25,283 nucleotides of DNA from Sediminibacterium ginsengisoli (GCA_945860335.1 CAMAQW010000004.1:1-25283), one strand, 5' to 3'; shown: positions 8,021-16,426, counted from the stretch's first letter. A program made the numbers and translations. Notes: generated from the letters alone by a model not told the origin.

Positions 8021-8479
8021 ATGAAAAACATTAAAAAATTAGGTCCGCGAAAAAGAATTGCACTTGTGGCGCACGATAATAAAAAGGCCGATTTAATGGC
8101 GTGGGTAGAACACAACAAAGTCGTGTTGTCTAAACATGAGCTCATTGCAACCGGTACCACCGGAAAAATTATTGAAGAAAAAATTGATAGACCCGTTAAA
8201 AAATTAATGAGCGGTCCCATGGGTGGCGACCAGCAAATTGGTGCCATGATTGCATCTGGCGAAATAGACATGATGTTTTTTTTCTGGGATCCCATGGAAG
8301 CGCAACCACACGACAGCGATGTAAAAGCACTATTAAGGCTTTGTGTACTTTGGAATATCCCAATGGCCTGTGATAGAGCCACTGCCGATTTTGTAATCAC
8401 ATCACCTTTTATGCACGGCGATTATGATGCCACTATTCCTGATTACAGCGAATATTTAAACAGGAAGATTGTAAAGTAG
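8021..8479 (+). CDS. mgsA: Methylglyoxal synthase
   Basis: Converts dihydroxyacetone phosphate to methylglyoxal and phosphate, a bypass of lower glycolysis; 152 residues, normal size. LVAHDNKK gives the conserved His18-Asp19. SGPMGGDQQIGAMI holds Asp70, matching the catalytic aspartate (Asp71 in E. coli). WDPMEAQPHDSDVKALLRL holds His97 and Asp100. IPMACDRATADFVITS is the conserved C-terminal block. All key residues are present, so it should be active. The GNAT gene begins one base after its stop, so the two are translationally close. Methylglyoxal is toxic and damages DNA, which makes the downstream uvrB an interesting neighbour, although a functional link is inference. Confidence 0.96.
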   Translation: MKNIKKLGPRKRIALVAHDNKKADLMAWVEHNKVVLSKHELIATGTTGKIIEEKIDRPVKKLMSGPMGGDQQIGAMIASGEIDMMFFFWDPMEAQPHDSDVKALLRLCVLWNIPMACDRATADFVITSPFMHGDYDATIPDYSEYLNRKIVK

Positions 8480-8480
8480 G

Positions 8481-8984
8481 ATGCAAACAATAAATATCAG
8501 GAACTGGCAAATTAGTGACGCACAAGCCCTTGCAGCAGTAGCCAATAACAGAAACGTTTGGAATAGCATTAGAAATGAATTTCCAAGCCCTTACACAGTG
8601 ATGGATGCACTCGCTTGGATTAAGCATGCCAACGAAGAAAAACCTGTGGCTAATTTTGCCATTGAAATTGGAAACATAGTTGCAGGAAATATTAGTTGCA
8701 CCCGGCACAAAGATGTATATGCTAAAACAGTAGAGCTCGGATATTTTATTGGTGAAAACTATTGGGGAAAAGGAATAGCAACAGCTGCGGTAGCACTCAT
8801 GCTTGAGGCCATCAAAAAAAATAAAGAGATCGTGCGCATTGAAGCAAAAATATTTGGAGGTAATGGCGCTTCGGCGCGTGTGCTAGAAAAAAATAATTTT
8901 GTGTTAGAGGGAACAAGAAAAAATGCAATTTATAAAAACGGCGTAATCGCCGATGAACAGGTATGGGTTTATTTGGTAGCATAA
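8481..8984 (+). CDS. GNAT-family N-acetyltransferase (RimJ/RimL type)
   Basis: 167-residue acetyl-CoA-dependent acetyltransferase. The N-terminal half (INIRNWQISDAQALAAVANN...) and ELGYFIGENYWGKGIATAAV, with a pyrophosphate-binding loop reading GKGIATAA, are typical. SARVLEKNNFVLEGTRKNAIYKNG is the classic tail of the RimJ/RimL-like 'acetyltransf_3' group. The natural substrate (protein N terminus, antibiotic or small amine) cannot be deduced. It begins one base after mgsA and its 3' end overlaps the start of the cyclophilin gene by 22 bases, so it sits inside a compact operon. Confidence 0.9.
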   Translation: MQTINIRNWQISDAQALAAVANNRNVWNSIRNEFPSPYTVMDALAWIKHANEEKPVANFAIEIGNIVAGNISCTRHKDVYAKTVELGYFIGENYWGKGIATAAVALMLEAIKKNKEIVRIEAKIFGGNGASARVLEKNNFVLEGTRKNAIYKNGVIADEQVWVYLVA

Positions 8985-9595
8985 ATTATAAAATTAATTT
9001 CCGGTGGCGCTACAACGCAATACCACTATGCTTTATAGCCTTGGTGTTATTTTCATGCTCACAAAAAAAGTATGCCAATCCACGCATAGAAATTGAAACC
9101 AAATACGGCGTTATTGTGGCCGAACTATACCCTAGTAAAGCCCCTCAAACCTGCGCAGCTATTTTATCTTATGTTGATTCTGGTTTTTATGAAGACGCTT
9201 CTTTTTACCGTGTCTTAAATGTTACCAACCAACCCTCTAATGCCCCTAAAACCGAAATTTTACAAGGCGGACTTTGGAAAACCAATTACATGAAGCTCTA
9301 TGAAATGAAGGGGATTCCACACGAACCCACTTCTAAAACAGGTATTAAACATACCGATGGTGTTTTATCACTAGCCCGCAATGTACCAGGAACCGCCAAC
9401 GCCGAATTTTTTATTTGCATTGGCAACCAACCCGGTCTCGACGAAGGCGGCGAAAACGTAGAAGATAAACTTGGGTATGCTGCTTTTGGAAAAGTAATAA
9501 AGGGTATGTCTGTGGTTCGAAAAATATATATGTTAAACGATCACGAACAAATGCTCACCCCACCTGTTGCTATCTATAACATCACTAGAAAATAA
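8963..9595 (+). CDS. Cyclophilin-type peptidyl-prolyl isomerase, lipoprotein
   Basis: 210 residues. The N terminus has a hydrophobic stretch ending in LVLFSCS, a lipobox with Cys32, so the mature protein should be lipid-anchored outside the cytoplasm. The cyclophilin core is IEIETKYGVIVAELYPSKAPQTCAAI, FYRVLN (the active-site arginine), LQGGLW, TDGVLSLARNVPGTANAEFFICIG and YAAFGKVIKGMSVVRKI. The loop between the arginine and the QGG motif carries a short insertion. The tryptophan and histidine of CypA-type enzymes are absent, as in bacterial PpiA-like members. The only in-frame ATG is at 8963, 22 bases inside the upstream gene; no later ATG or GTG would keep the signal peptide. The uvrB start is five bases after its stop. 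Confidence 0.9.
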   Translation: MGLFGSINYKINFRWRYNAIPLCFIALVLFSCSQKKYANPRIEIETKYGVIVAELYPSKAPQTCAAILSYVDSGFYEDASFYRVLNVTNQPSNAPKTEILQGGLWKTNYMKLYEMKGIPHEPTSKTGIKHTDGVLSLARNVPGTANAEFFICIGNQPGLDEGGENVEDKLGYAAFGKVIKGMSVVRKIYMLNDHEQMLTPPVAIYNITRK

Positions 9596-9600
9596 AGTAA

Positions 9601-11634
9601 ATGCCTTTTACACTTCAAGCACCCTACACGCCAGCAGGTGATCAGCCATCGGCCATTGATCAGCTCACAAAAGGCGTGCTTGAAAATGAGCAGTACCAAA
9701 CATTACTGGGTGTAACAGGTAGCGGTAAAACATTTACCATCGCCAACGTTATTCAAAACACACAACGTCCAACGCTGGTGCTCACACACAACAAAACCCT
9801 TGTGGCACAGCTATATGGCGAGTTCAAACAGTTTTTTCCGGACAACGCCGTTGGATATTTTGTAAGCTATTACGATTATTACCAGCCGGAAGCCTATATG
9901 CCAGTTACAGGTGTTTACATCGAAAAAGATTTAAGCATCAACGAAGAGCTTGATAAATTAAGGCTTCAAGCTACCGCGCAATTATTAAGTGGACGTAGAG
10001 ATATTATTATTGTTGCGAGTGTGAGTTGTATTTATGGTATGGGTAATCCAACCGAATATGAAAACGGCATTGTGCGCATTCATACGGGTCAGGTGGTTTC
10101 GAGGCAAGCATTTTTACACGCTCTTATTAACTCTTTGTATACCCGCACACAAGATGATTTTAAACGTGGTTCGTTTAGAGTAAAAGGCGACACCGTCGAT
10201 ATTAATTTACCCTACGTAGATTTTGGATACCGCGTCACTTTTTTCGGCGACGAAATAGAATCTATCGAAAGCATTGAAACCGAAACCAGCAAACGCATTG
10301 GTACCATGGACAATGCGGCTATTTTTCCAGCCAATTTGTATTTAGCGCCCAAAGACATGATTGTAGAAGTGATTCACGAGATACAAGATGAAATGCGCGC
10401 GCAGTATGAATATTTTATGCGTGTTGGAAAAAAGCAAGAAGCCAACCGCATCAAAGAAAGGGTAGAATATGATTTAGAAATGATTCGTGAACTTGGTTAT
10501 TGTTCTGGCATCGAAAACTATTCACGTTTTTTTGATAGAAGAAAACCAGGCACTAGACCCTTTTGTTTGCTTGATTATTTCCCCAAAGATTTTTTGTGCA
10601 TCATAGATGAAAGTCATCAAACCATTCCGCAAATTGCTGGTATGTATGGTGGCGATAGGTCCAGAAAAATGACGCTGGTAGATTATGGATTTCGTTTGCC
10701 AAGTGCGATCGATAACAGGCCCCTTAATTTTCATGAGTTTGATAACATGATTGGTCAAACCATTTTTGTGAGCGCTACCCCTGCCGAATATGAACTTGAA
10801 AAAACAGGAGGCGTAGTGGTAGAGCAGGTTGTAAGGCCTACCGGCTTATTAGATCCGCCCATTGAGGTTCGTCCAAGCCACCATCAAATAGATGATTTAC
10901 TCCATGAAATTGACCTTCGGGTTGCAAGCGGCGACCGCGTGCTTGTTACAACACTCACCAAACGCATGGCCGAAGAAATGAACAAATATTTAGCCAAACG
11001 AAACATAAAAGCCAAATATATTCATAGTGATGTAGACACACTAGAGCGTGTCGAAATTTTAAGAGACCTGCGCCTGGGAGTAATAGATGTATTAGTAGGT
11101 GTAAACCTTTTGAGAGAAGGGCTTGATTTACCTGAAGTTTCTTTGGTTGCAATTTTAGACGCAGATAAAGAAGGTTTTTTAAGAAACGAAAAATCATTAA
11201 CACAAACTGCTGGCCGTGCCGCACGTAACGTAAATGGTCTCGTTATTTTTTATGCCGATAAAATGACGATGAGCATGCAGCGCACCATCGATGAAACGTC
11301 TCGACGTAGAGCTAAGCAAGTTGCTTACAACGAGGCCCACAACATTACACCCACAACGGTTTCAAAAAGTAAGGAGCAGGTGTTTGCACAAACATCGGTA
11401 CTTGATATTAAGGGTTACGACCCGTCTAATGCTGTTCAACAAAACAGTAACAACACAGAGCGTCAAACATTTGCAGAGCAAGTGGTGTACACAACCATTC
11501 CTCAAATAGAAAAAGCCATTAAGCTTGCTAAAAAAGAAATGGATGCCGCTGCAAAAGACATGGACTTTATTGAAGCCGCTCGCCTCCGTGACGAAATGTT
11601 CCGTCTACAAAAAATAAGAGAGGAGATGAAATAA
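9601..11634 (+). CDS. uvrB: Excinuclease ABC subunit B
   Basis: Damage-verifying helicase-like subunit of nucleotide excision repair; works with UvrA and UvrC in the cytoplasm. 677 residues, standard length. Walker A is GVTGSGKT (37-44). The damage-probing beta-hairpin is at YYDYYQPEAYMP (about 92-103). The DEAD-like motif reads IDESHQTIPQI, and the helicase C-terminal motifs (IHSDVDTLERVEILRDLR, VGVNLLREGLDLPEVSLV, QTAGRAARNVNG) are intact. The UvrC-binding UVR domain occupies roughly the last 40 residues (EKAIKLAKKEMDAAAKDMDF...). It is the last gene of the operon-like run that starts at 7059. I see no SOS operator or strong terminator nearby. Confidence 0.98.
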   Translation: MPFTLQAPYTPAGDQPSAIDQLTKGVLENEQYQTLLGVTGSGKTFTIANVIQNTQRPTLVLTHNKTLVAQLYGEFKQFFPDNAVGYFVSYYDYYQPEAYMPVTGVYIEKDLSINEELDKLRLQATAQLLSGRRDIIIVASVSCIYGMGNPTEYENGIVRIHTGQVVSRQAFLHALINSLYTRTQDDFKRGSFRVKGDTVDINLPYVDFGYRVTFFGDEIESIESIETETSKRIGTMDNAAIFPANLYLAPKDMIVEVIHEIQDEMRAQYEYFMRVGKKQEANRIKERVEYDLEMIRELGYCSGIENYSRFFDRRKPGTRPFCLLDYFPKDFLCIIDESHQTIPQIAGMYGGDRSRKMTLVDYGFRLPSAIDNRPLNFHEFDNMIGQTIFVSATPAEYELEKTGGVVVEQVVRPTGLLDPPIEVRPSHHQIDDLLHEIDLRVASGDRVLVTTLTKRMAEEMNKYLAKRNIKAKYIHSDVDTLERVEILRDLRLGVIDVLVGVNLLREGLDLPEVSLVAILDADKEGFLRNEKSLTQTAGRAARNVNGLVIFYADKMTMSMQRTIDETSRRRAKQVAYNEAHNITPTTVSKSKEQVFAQTSVLDIKGYDPSNAVQQNSNNTERQTFAEQVVYTTIPQIEKAIKLAKKEMDAAAKDMDFIEAARLRDEMFRLQKIREEMK

Positions 11635-11685
11635 CCTAATCAAGGTTTTGTAGAAAGTATAGATTTCTTATCTTGTTCTCCAACG

Positions 11686-12273
11686 ATGCTGCCTATGCGC
11701 TTTTTTTGGTCTCTATATGTATGGATTACCGGATGGAAAATCCATAAGAACTTTCCCTATCATTTAGATAAGTGTGTACTCATTGTGGCACCGCATACCA
11801 GTGCCTGGGATTTTATCATAGGCCTTGCCATTAGAAGTGTAAGGTACTTAGAACACGTTAAATACCTCGGTAAAGACTCTTTATTTAAGGGTCCCTTTGC
11901 CTTTATCTTTAAAAACACAGGCGGCTTTCCTGTAGACCGGTTTAACAAACACAATATGGTGGATCAGGTGGTGGGGCTTTTTAATAGCCACGACAAATTT
12001 GTGTTGGCACTATCTCCAGAAGGCACCCGCAAAAAAACAGAAAGGCTGCGCACTGGCTTTTACCATATTGCAAAAAACGCTGGTGTGCCCATTGTCATGG
12101 TTGGACTCGATTTTGGCAAAAAGGAAGTTACGTTTGCCGAACCGTTTTATACCACCGATAAGGAGGCCGAAGATTTCAAAAAAATCATAACATTTTTTGC
12201 GCCACTCCAAGGAAAAATTCCTGCATACGGAATGGCACATCTATTAGACACTTATAACAATAACCATGGCTAA
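11686..12273 (+). CDS. 1-acyl-sn-glycerol-3-phosphate acyltransferase-like protein (PlsC family)
   Basis: 195-residue acyltransferase predicted to make phosphatidic acid or related phospholipids at the inner membrane. Motif I is PHTSAWDF (His37, Asp42; four-residue spacing), the substrate-binding block is KNTGGFPVDRF, and motif III is LSPEGTRKKTERLRTGFYHIA (Pro111 to Arg115). Motif IV-like PIVMVGLDFGKKEV follows. This is a short, PlsC-core-only version, typical of 'glycerol acyltransferase' genes in Bacteroidota. A second ATG at 11695 is an equally possible start. Its last eight bases overlap the start of the acyl-CoA synthetase gene (ATGGCTAA), so translation is probably coupled. The pairing suggests use of acyl chains activated by the partner; this is inference. 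Confidence 0.88.
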   Translation: MLPMRFFWSLYVWITGWKIHKNFPYHLDKCVLIVAPHTSAWDFIIGLAIRSVRYLEHVKYLGKDSLFKGPFAFIFKNTGGFPVDRFNKHNMVDQVVGLFNSHDKFVLALSPEGTRKKTERLRTGFYHIAKNAGVPIVMVGLDFGKKEVTFAEPFYTTDKEAEDFKKIITFFAPLQGKIPAYGMAHLLDTYNNNHG

Positions 12274-13906
12274 TTATCCAACACTCATTGATAAGTTTTG
12301 TGCTTTCGAAGCATCACAACCGGATCAATTATTTTTATCTGAACCAGTTAACGGAACGTATAAAAATTTTACTTGGGCCCAGGCAGGTCAGCAGGTAAGA
12401 AAAATGGCTGCTGCATTAAATGCAATGGGTCTTGGAAAAGATGATAAGGTAGCGATACTCAGTAAAAATTGTGCGCACTGGATCATGGCCGATTTAGCCA
12501 TTTCATTTGCGGGTTGTGTGTCGGTACCGATGTATCCAAACATGACTGCCGATTCTATTCAACAAATTTTAGAACACAGTGAAGCAAAAGCTGTTTTTTT
12601 TGGAAAACTAGATAACGCGGATCAAATGCGAAAAGGTGTTCCCGAACATTTAATTACCATCGGCTTTCCTTTTTATCTCGAAAAAAATACACAAAACTGG
12701 GATGATTTAATTGCCAATCAAAAACCCGTCGAGGGCAATCCTGTAAAGGATTCTAAGGCACTAGCCACCATTATATATACATCTGGAACTACCGGTCAAC
12801 CTAAAGGCGTCATGCATAATTTTCATGCCATTGGATTTGCGGTGGATAGATTTTTAAATCACATACCTCAAATAAAAAAAGAAACCTTTTTCTCTTATTT
12901 ACCACTTTGTCATGTAGCAGAAAAAATGCTGGTAAAGTGTGGCGCCATATTTACTGGAAGCACCATTTATTTTGTAGAAAACTTAGATACGTTTAATGCT
13001 AATTTGGTACATACACAACCCACTGTATTTTTAGCGGTTCCACGTATTTGGGAAAAAATGCAAGAAGGTGTTTTATCTAAAATGCCACAAAAAAAATTAA
13101 GCACCTTACTTAGTATACCTATCGTTTCTTCTGTTATTAAAAAAGCGATTAAAAAGAAACTAGGACTTTCTAAAGCCAGGTTTATTTTTACTGGTGCATC
13201 ACCTATTAGTGTTGCACTACAAGAGTGGTTTGCAAAACTAGACATCATTATTTTAGAAGCCTATGGTATGACCGAAAACTCAGCGTTATCTCATGCCAAC
13301 CGTGTAGGGCATCATAAATTTGGAACCGTTGGTCAAACCTATGAAAATGTAGAAGTAAGACTTAGTGCCGAAAATGAAGTGCAGGTAAAAAGTGACGCGT
13401 CAATGCTAGGGTATTATAAAGAGCCGCAATTAACGGCCGAATCTTTCGAAGACGGCTTCTTAAAAACCGGGGACGAGGGCTCCATCGACGAAAACGGCTA
13501 TTTAACCATTACCGGACGTATCAAAGATCAGTTTAAAACCAGCAAGGGTAAATATATTATGCCAGCCCCTATCGAAACCAAACTACTCGAGCACCCGCTT
13601 ATTAGCCAGGCTTGTGTAGTGGGCTCTGGAATGACGTCGGCGTTTGTGCTTTGTACACTCGCCCCAACCGACCAGGCATCTGAAAGTCTTGGAAGTGATT
13701 TGAGCGACTATTTAGATCAAGTGAATAGCAAATTAGACCACCACGAAAGACTTTCTAAAATGGTTATTTGTAAAGAAGAGTGGAGTATTCCAAACGGTCT
13801 GCTAACGCCAACGTTAAAAATTAAGCGAAAATCGATAGAATCGTATTATGGAAATAACTACGACGAGTGGCTTAAGGAGGAGAAAAAGGTTATTTTTGTA
13901 GCATAA
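12266..13906 (+). CDS. Long-chain acyl-CoA synthetase (AMP-forming)
   Basis: Activates fatty acids with ATP to acyl-AMP and then acyl-CoA; 546 residues. The P-loop motif is YTSGTTGQPKGV (171-182). FTGASPIS (308-315) and LEAYGMTENSA (330-340) mark the adenylate-binding site, and TGDEGSIDENGYLTITGRIKD (401-421) the hinge. TSKGKYIMPAPIE, with the family 'GKY' block, carries the expected catalytic-lysine region. The domain order is full length and matches FadD15-like bacterial long-chain synthetases. The start overlaps the upstream acyltransferase by eight bases. A role in recycling exogenous or released fatty acids into phospholipid fits this context. Chain-length preference cannot be read from sequence. 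Confidence 0.92.
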   Translation: MANYPTLIDKFCAFEASQPDQLFLSEPVNGTYKNFTWAQAGQQVRKMAAALNAMGLGKDDKVAILSKNCAHWIMADLAISFAGCVSVPMYPNMTADSIQQILEHSEAKAVFFGKLDNADQMRKGVPEHLITIGFPFYLEKNTQNWDDLIANQKPVEGNPVKDSKALATIIYTSGTTGQPKGVMHNFHAIGFAVDRFLNHIPQIKKETFFSYLPLCHVAEKMLVKCGAIFTGSTIYFVENLDTFNANLVHTQPTVFLAVPRIWEKMQEGVLSKMPQKKLSTLLSIPIVSSVIKKAIKKKLGLSKARFIFTGASPISVALQEWFAKLDIIILEAYGMTENSALSHANRVGHHKFGTVGQTYENVEVRLSAENEVQVKSDASMLGYYKEPQLTAESFEDGFLKTGDEGSIDENGYLTITGRIKDQFKTSKGKYIMPAPIETKLLEHPLISQACVVGSGMTSAFVLCTLAPTDQASESLGSDLSDYLDQVNSKLDHHERLSKMVICKEEWSIPNGLLTPTLKIKRKSIESYYGNNYDEWLKEEKKVIFVA

Positions 13907-13979
13907 ACCCCATCAAAACGCAATTTTTTACCAAAAAACGCGTTTATACATCGACTAACTATCAATAATTTATACTGTT

Positions 13980-14885
13980 ATGAAACTAAAACAACTATTT
14001 ACAGTAATCGGATTTTCGGCATTGCTGTTTTCTTGTGTGAGCACAAAGAAATTTAAAGAGAGTGAAGCTAAGTATGTTCAATTAAGTGGTTCTTACTTAG
14101 ATATGCAAGAAAAGTACCGTGCCCTTCAGGATGAAATTAAAGCCATTCAAGCACAGTTAGACAAATCAAAAACTGCGAACGCAGATTTAACTGCAAAAAA
14201 AGCGGCATTAGAGCAACAAATTGCTGGCTTAAATGAGCAAGTAGAATTTTTGCGTAAAAATAGCAGCACTGCCATGGAGCAGTTAAAAGATTTATCAGTT
14301 ATTACTGGTGCACAAGCTGAGAGCATTAAAAAATCTTTAGAAAATATTGGTGCAAAAGATATTTACATTAGAGATTTACAAGGTTCAATTGCGCGTAAAG
14401 ATTCTTTAAACATGGCGCTTGTAATGAACCTAAAAGGTGCATTAGGAAATTTAGAAGATCAAGACATCAATGTTAAAGTTGATAAGGGTGTTGTATATGT
14501 AGACATCTCTGATAAATTATTATTTAAAACAGGAAGCTATGATGTTACTGAGCGCGCTAAAGTAGTGTTAGGTAAAGTAGCAAAAGTTTTAGCTGCACAA
14601 CCAGAAATTGAATTCATGGTGGAAGGTCACACAGACAACGTAGCAATCAGCACTGACGAATTAAATGACAACTGGGACCTAAGTGTTAAGCGTGCAACAA
14701 CAATCGTTCGTATCTTACAAAAATCTTATGGTCTTGATCCAAAACGCATGACAGCAGCGGGTCGTAGCGAATACTTACCAATATCTGATAATAGCACTGC
14801 AGCAGGTAGAGCAACCAATAGAAGAACAAGAATTGTGGTATTACCTCAATTAGATCAGTTCTTTAAATTATTAGAAAGAAAATAG
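13980..14885 (+). CDS. OmpA-family lipoprotein with coiled-coil region
   Basis: 301-residue envelope lipoprotein. The signal peptide ends in LLFSC, with Cys19 as the lipidated residue. Residues 25-145 are rich in K, E, Q and A in a pattern typical of coiled coils (QDEIKAIQAQLDKSKTAN...), likely spanning the periplasm. The OmpA/MotB domain is at about 170-289: VYVDISDKLLFKTGSYDVT, VEGHTDN, and NRRTRIVVLP. Asp219 and Arg238 sit where OmpA-type domains hold diaminopimelate of peptidoglycan. I infer a spacer or tether between outer membrane and wall, similar to Pal. It lies alone between the acyl-CoA synthetase gene and its own terminator. Confidence 0.92.
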   Translation: MKLKQLFTVIGFSALLFSCVSTKKFKESEAKYVQLSGSYLDMQEKYRALQDEIKAIQAQLDKSKTANADLTAKKAALEQQIAGLNEQVEFLRKNSSTAMEQLKDLSVITGAQAESIKKSLENIGAKDIYIRDLQGSIARKDSLNMALVMNLKGALGNLEDQDINVKVDKGVVYVDISDKLLFKTGSYDVTERAKVVLGKVAKVLAAQPEIEFMVEGHTDNVAISTDELNDNWDLSVKRATTIVRILQKSYGLDPKRMTAAGRSEYLPISDNSTAAGRATNRRTRIVVLPQLDQFFKLLERK

Positions 14886-14911
14886 TCTTTTACTAACCCA
14901 ATCCTATATTA

Positions 14912-14946
14912 GAGAGCGCTTCCTACAAGGAGGCGCTTTCTTTTTT
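14912..14946 (+). terminator. Intrinsic terminator of the OmpA-family gene, overlapping the convergent gene's end
   Basis: Arms 14912-14924 and 14928-14940 form a 13-pair stem (two G-T wobbles beside A-T and G-C pairs) with loop ACA, followed by TTTTTT at 14941-14946. The stop codon and last codons of the minus-strand gene at 14923 lie inside it. The minus-strand side lacks a T-run, so it should act only on plus-strand transcripts. Confidence 0.88.
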
Positions 14947-15618
14947 ATAGATAGGCGCATAAATAAAAAAGCAAGAACCATCTTTGATGGTTTCAATTAA
15001 AGATTTGTTGATGTTTTCTGGAACTGCTGGACAACCCCAACTTCTACCGATACCATTTTTTTGTGTTGCAAAATTTTCATTCACATAAGGTGCACCATGA
15101 ATAACAACGGATCTCGCCAAAGCATGATCGTTTATACCTTTTTCTTTTCCGTCTAGCACCAACGAAAAACCATTTTTTCCGTTGTATGTATTTTTAGTTA
15201 CAAAAAAACCCAGACTACTTTTTAAACTATTTATTTTGTTGGAAAAGTTTTTTGCAATCGCAGCGCCAGAATTTTTTCCATGCGCCACGTAATCGTAAAA
15301 AATTAATTCCTGTGTAATTATATTAATTACAAAAAGTCTTTTTTGTGAAGAAGGAAGGCTAAAGTCTACTATTGACAGTACGGCGCTATTCATTAGTTTG
15401 CCATGTGCTAGTAATTTTTCAAAACCCTTTACGGCTAAGTCAAAAGCTTTTTTTGAAAGACCGCGCTGCTCAAGATCTAGTTTTTGGTAGAGCTGTTTGG
15501 TAGGAAGTGGTTCTGCCTGGGCGGCATTAGAAAAGGCCATAACTGCCATAAACAGGCATAAAACCAGCCATAAAGGACTGTTTTTGGGCTTATTTGATAT
15601 GTTTTGTAGCTGGAACAA
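14923..15618 (-). CDS. Murein L,D-transpeptidase catalytic-domain family protein (YkuD_2-like), TTG start
   Basis: 231-residue secreted protein of the YkuD_2-like group. The catalytic core is VVIHGAPYVN (His174) and GIGRSWGCPAVP (Cys196), with upstream FDY/VAHGKNSG and LVLDGKEKGIN blocks. Such enzymes cross-link or trim peptidoglycan in the periplasm, although activity for this subgroup is mostly inferred. The TTG at 15618 is chosen as start: it gives a proper signal peptide (lysines, then LWLVLCLFMAVMAF, then AQA before the cut). The first ATG, codon 24, would leave only the end of the hydrophobic core. A perfect -7 box ends four bases before this TTG, which predicts a leaderless transcript. 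The gene overlaps the terminator of its convergent neighbour. Confidence 0.85.
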   Translation of the reverse strand: MFQLQNISNKPKNSPLWLVLCLFMAVMAFSNAAQAEPLPTKQLYQKLDLEQRGLSKKAFDLAVKGFEKLLAHGKLMNSAVLSIVDFSLPSSQKRLFVINIITQELIFYDYVAHGKNSGAAIAKNFSNKINSLKSSLGFFVTKNTYNGKNGFSLVLDGKEKGINDHALARSVVIHGAPYVNENFATQKNGIGRSWGCPAVPENINKSLIETIKDGSCFFIYAPIYKKESASL

Positions 15619-15622
15619 GCTG

Positions 15623-15630
15623 CAAAGGTA
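15623..15630 (-). promoter_or_regulatory. -7 promoter element of the L,D-transpeptidase-like gene
   Basis: On the minus strand this reads TACCTTTG, an exact TAnnTTTG match, with CAGC between it and the TTG start codon. The -33 element is weak. The four-base distance matches that at two other genes in the window and predicts transcription starting at the start codon. Confidence 0.65.
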
Positions 15631-15671
15631 CCGCTTAATACCCCCAGCATCACTATAGCATATGTTAAAAC

Positions 15672-15708
15672 AAAAAAAATCCCGCCTTAGCGGTTAACTA
15701 TGGCGGGA
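15672..15708 (-). terminator. Intrinsic terminator after adk
   Basis: Arms 15702-15708 and 15680-15686 (TCCCGCC pairing with GGCGGGA), with three further inner pairs TAG/CTA, are followed on the minus strand by a run of eight T (15679-15672). It lies 34 bases after the adk stop and separates adk from the L,D-transpeptidase-like gene, whose own promoter follows. Confidence 0.9.
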
Positions 15709-15742
15709 AAGCAGTTAGCTGTTGGTTAAACTAGCTATATAA

Positions 15743-16321
15743 CTAAGACAACCTTTTATCAATTTCGCTGCATAGAGATGAAAATATTTCTTCTACCGTT
15801 CCTTCTCCCTTGATTTTCACCACTTTATCAAATCCAGCATAGTAGTTTGCCACCACTGTTGTTTTTTGTTCGTACTCGGTAATACGTGCTCTGATGACTG
15901 TTTCGTTCGTATCATCAGATCTTCCAGAAGTTAAACCCCTGTTTAATAAGCGCTTAACGAGCTCTTCTTCGCTTACTTCTAGGGCAAGTACCAGGCTAAT
16001 TTCAGTTTCTTTTAAGGCTAAAAGCTTATCTAGGGCAATGCTTTGCGCCTCTGTGCGCGGAAATCCATCAAATAAAAAGCCTTTTGCAGCCGGATTATTG
16101 TCTAGCGCCGAGCTAATCATGCCAATAACTACTTCATCTGGAACCAATTGACCCTGATCCATAAAACGCTTGGCTTCGAGTCCAAGGGGCGTTTGATTGG
16201 CTATTTCACTTCTTAATAAATCGCCGGTAGATAGGTGTTTTAATCCGTAAGACGCAATCAGGTTTTCGCTTTGCGTTCCTTTGCCACTACCGGGAGGTCC
16301 AAATAAAATAATATTAAACAT
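15743..16321 (-). CDS. adk: Adenylate kinase
   Basis: Interconverts ATP, ADP and AMP in the cytoplasm; 192 residues. The P-loop is GPPGSGKGT (8-16). HLSTGDLLRSEI and FDGFPRTEAQ are the AMP-binding blocks. The lid is short (NRGLTSGRSDDTNETVIRARI) with no zinc cysteines, that is, the short-lid form. The start is ATG at 16321, not the upstream in-frame TTG at 16348, because the family begins directly with MFNIILFG and because the TTG lies inside the -7 box. It is monocistronic, with its own promoter and terminator. Confidence 0.97.
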   Translation of the reverse strand: MFNIILFGPPGSGKGTQSENLIASYGLKHLSTGDLLRSEIANQTPLGLEAKRFMDQGQLVPDEVVIGMISSALDNNPAAKGFLFDGFPRTEAQSIALDKLLALKETEISLVLALEVSEEELVKRLLNRGLTSGRSDDTNETVIRARITEYEQKTTVVANYYAGFDKVVKIKGEGTVEEIFSSLCSEIDKRLS

Positions 16322-16345
16322 GTTGATTGGGATTCTTGCTTGCAA

Positions 16346-16378
16346 CAAATATACGAATTTGGCCTAATACACAACTAA
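16346..16378 (-). promoter_or_regulatory. adk promoter
   Basis: On the minus strand the -7 box is TATATTTG (16353-16346), an exact TAnnTTTG match. TTAG at 16378-16375 lies 21 bases upstream, the same variant of the -33 element as at recA. The expected leader is about 20 bases, which supports the ATG at 16321. Confidence 0.7.
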
Positions 16379-16426
16379 ACCCGCTGCCCTTTTGTTATAC
16401 CTTTAATTACCAGATCTTGGCAGAAT

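Noticed and set aside
16322..16348. Upstream TTG start for adk
   Set aside because: It adds nine residues not found in the family, and the codon lies inside the -7 promoter box.
16398..16405. TACCTTTA as the msrB -7 box
   Set aside because: One mismatch at the conserved final G and no -33 element; too weak to call.
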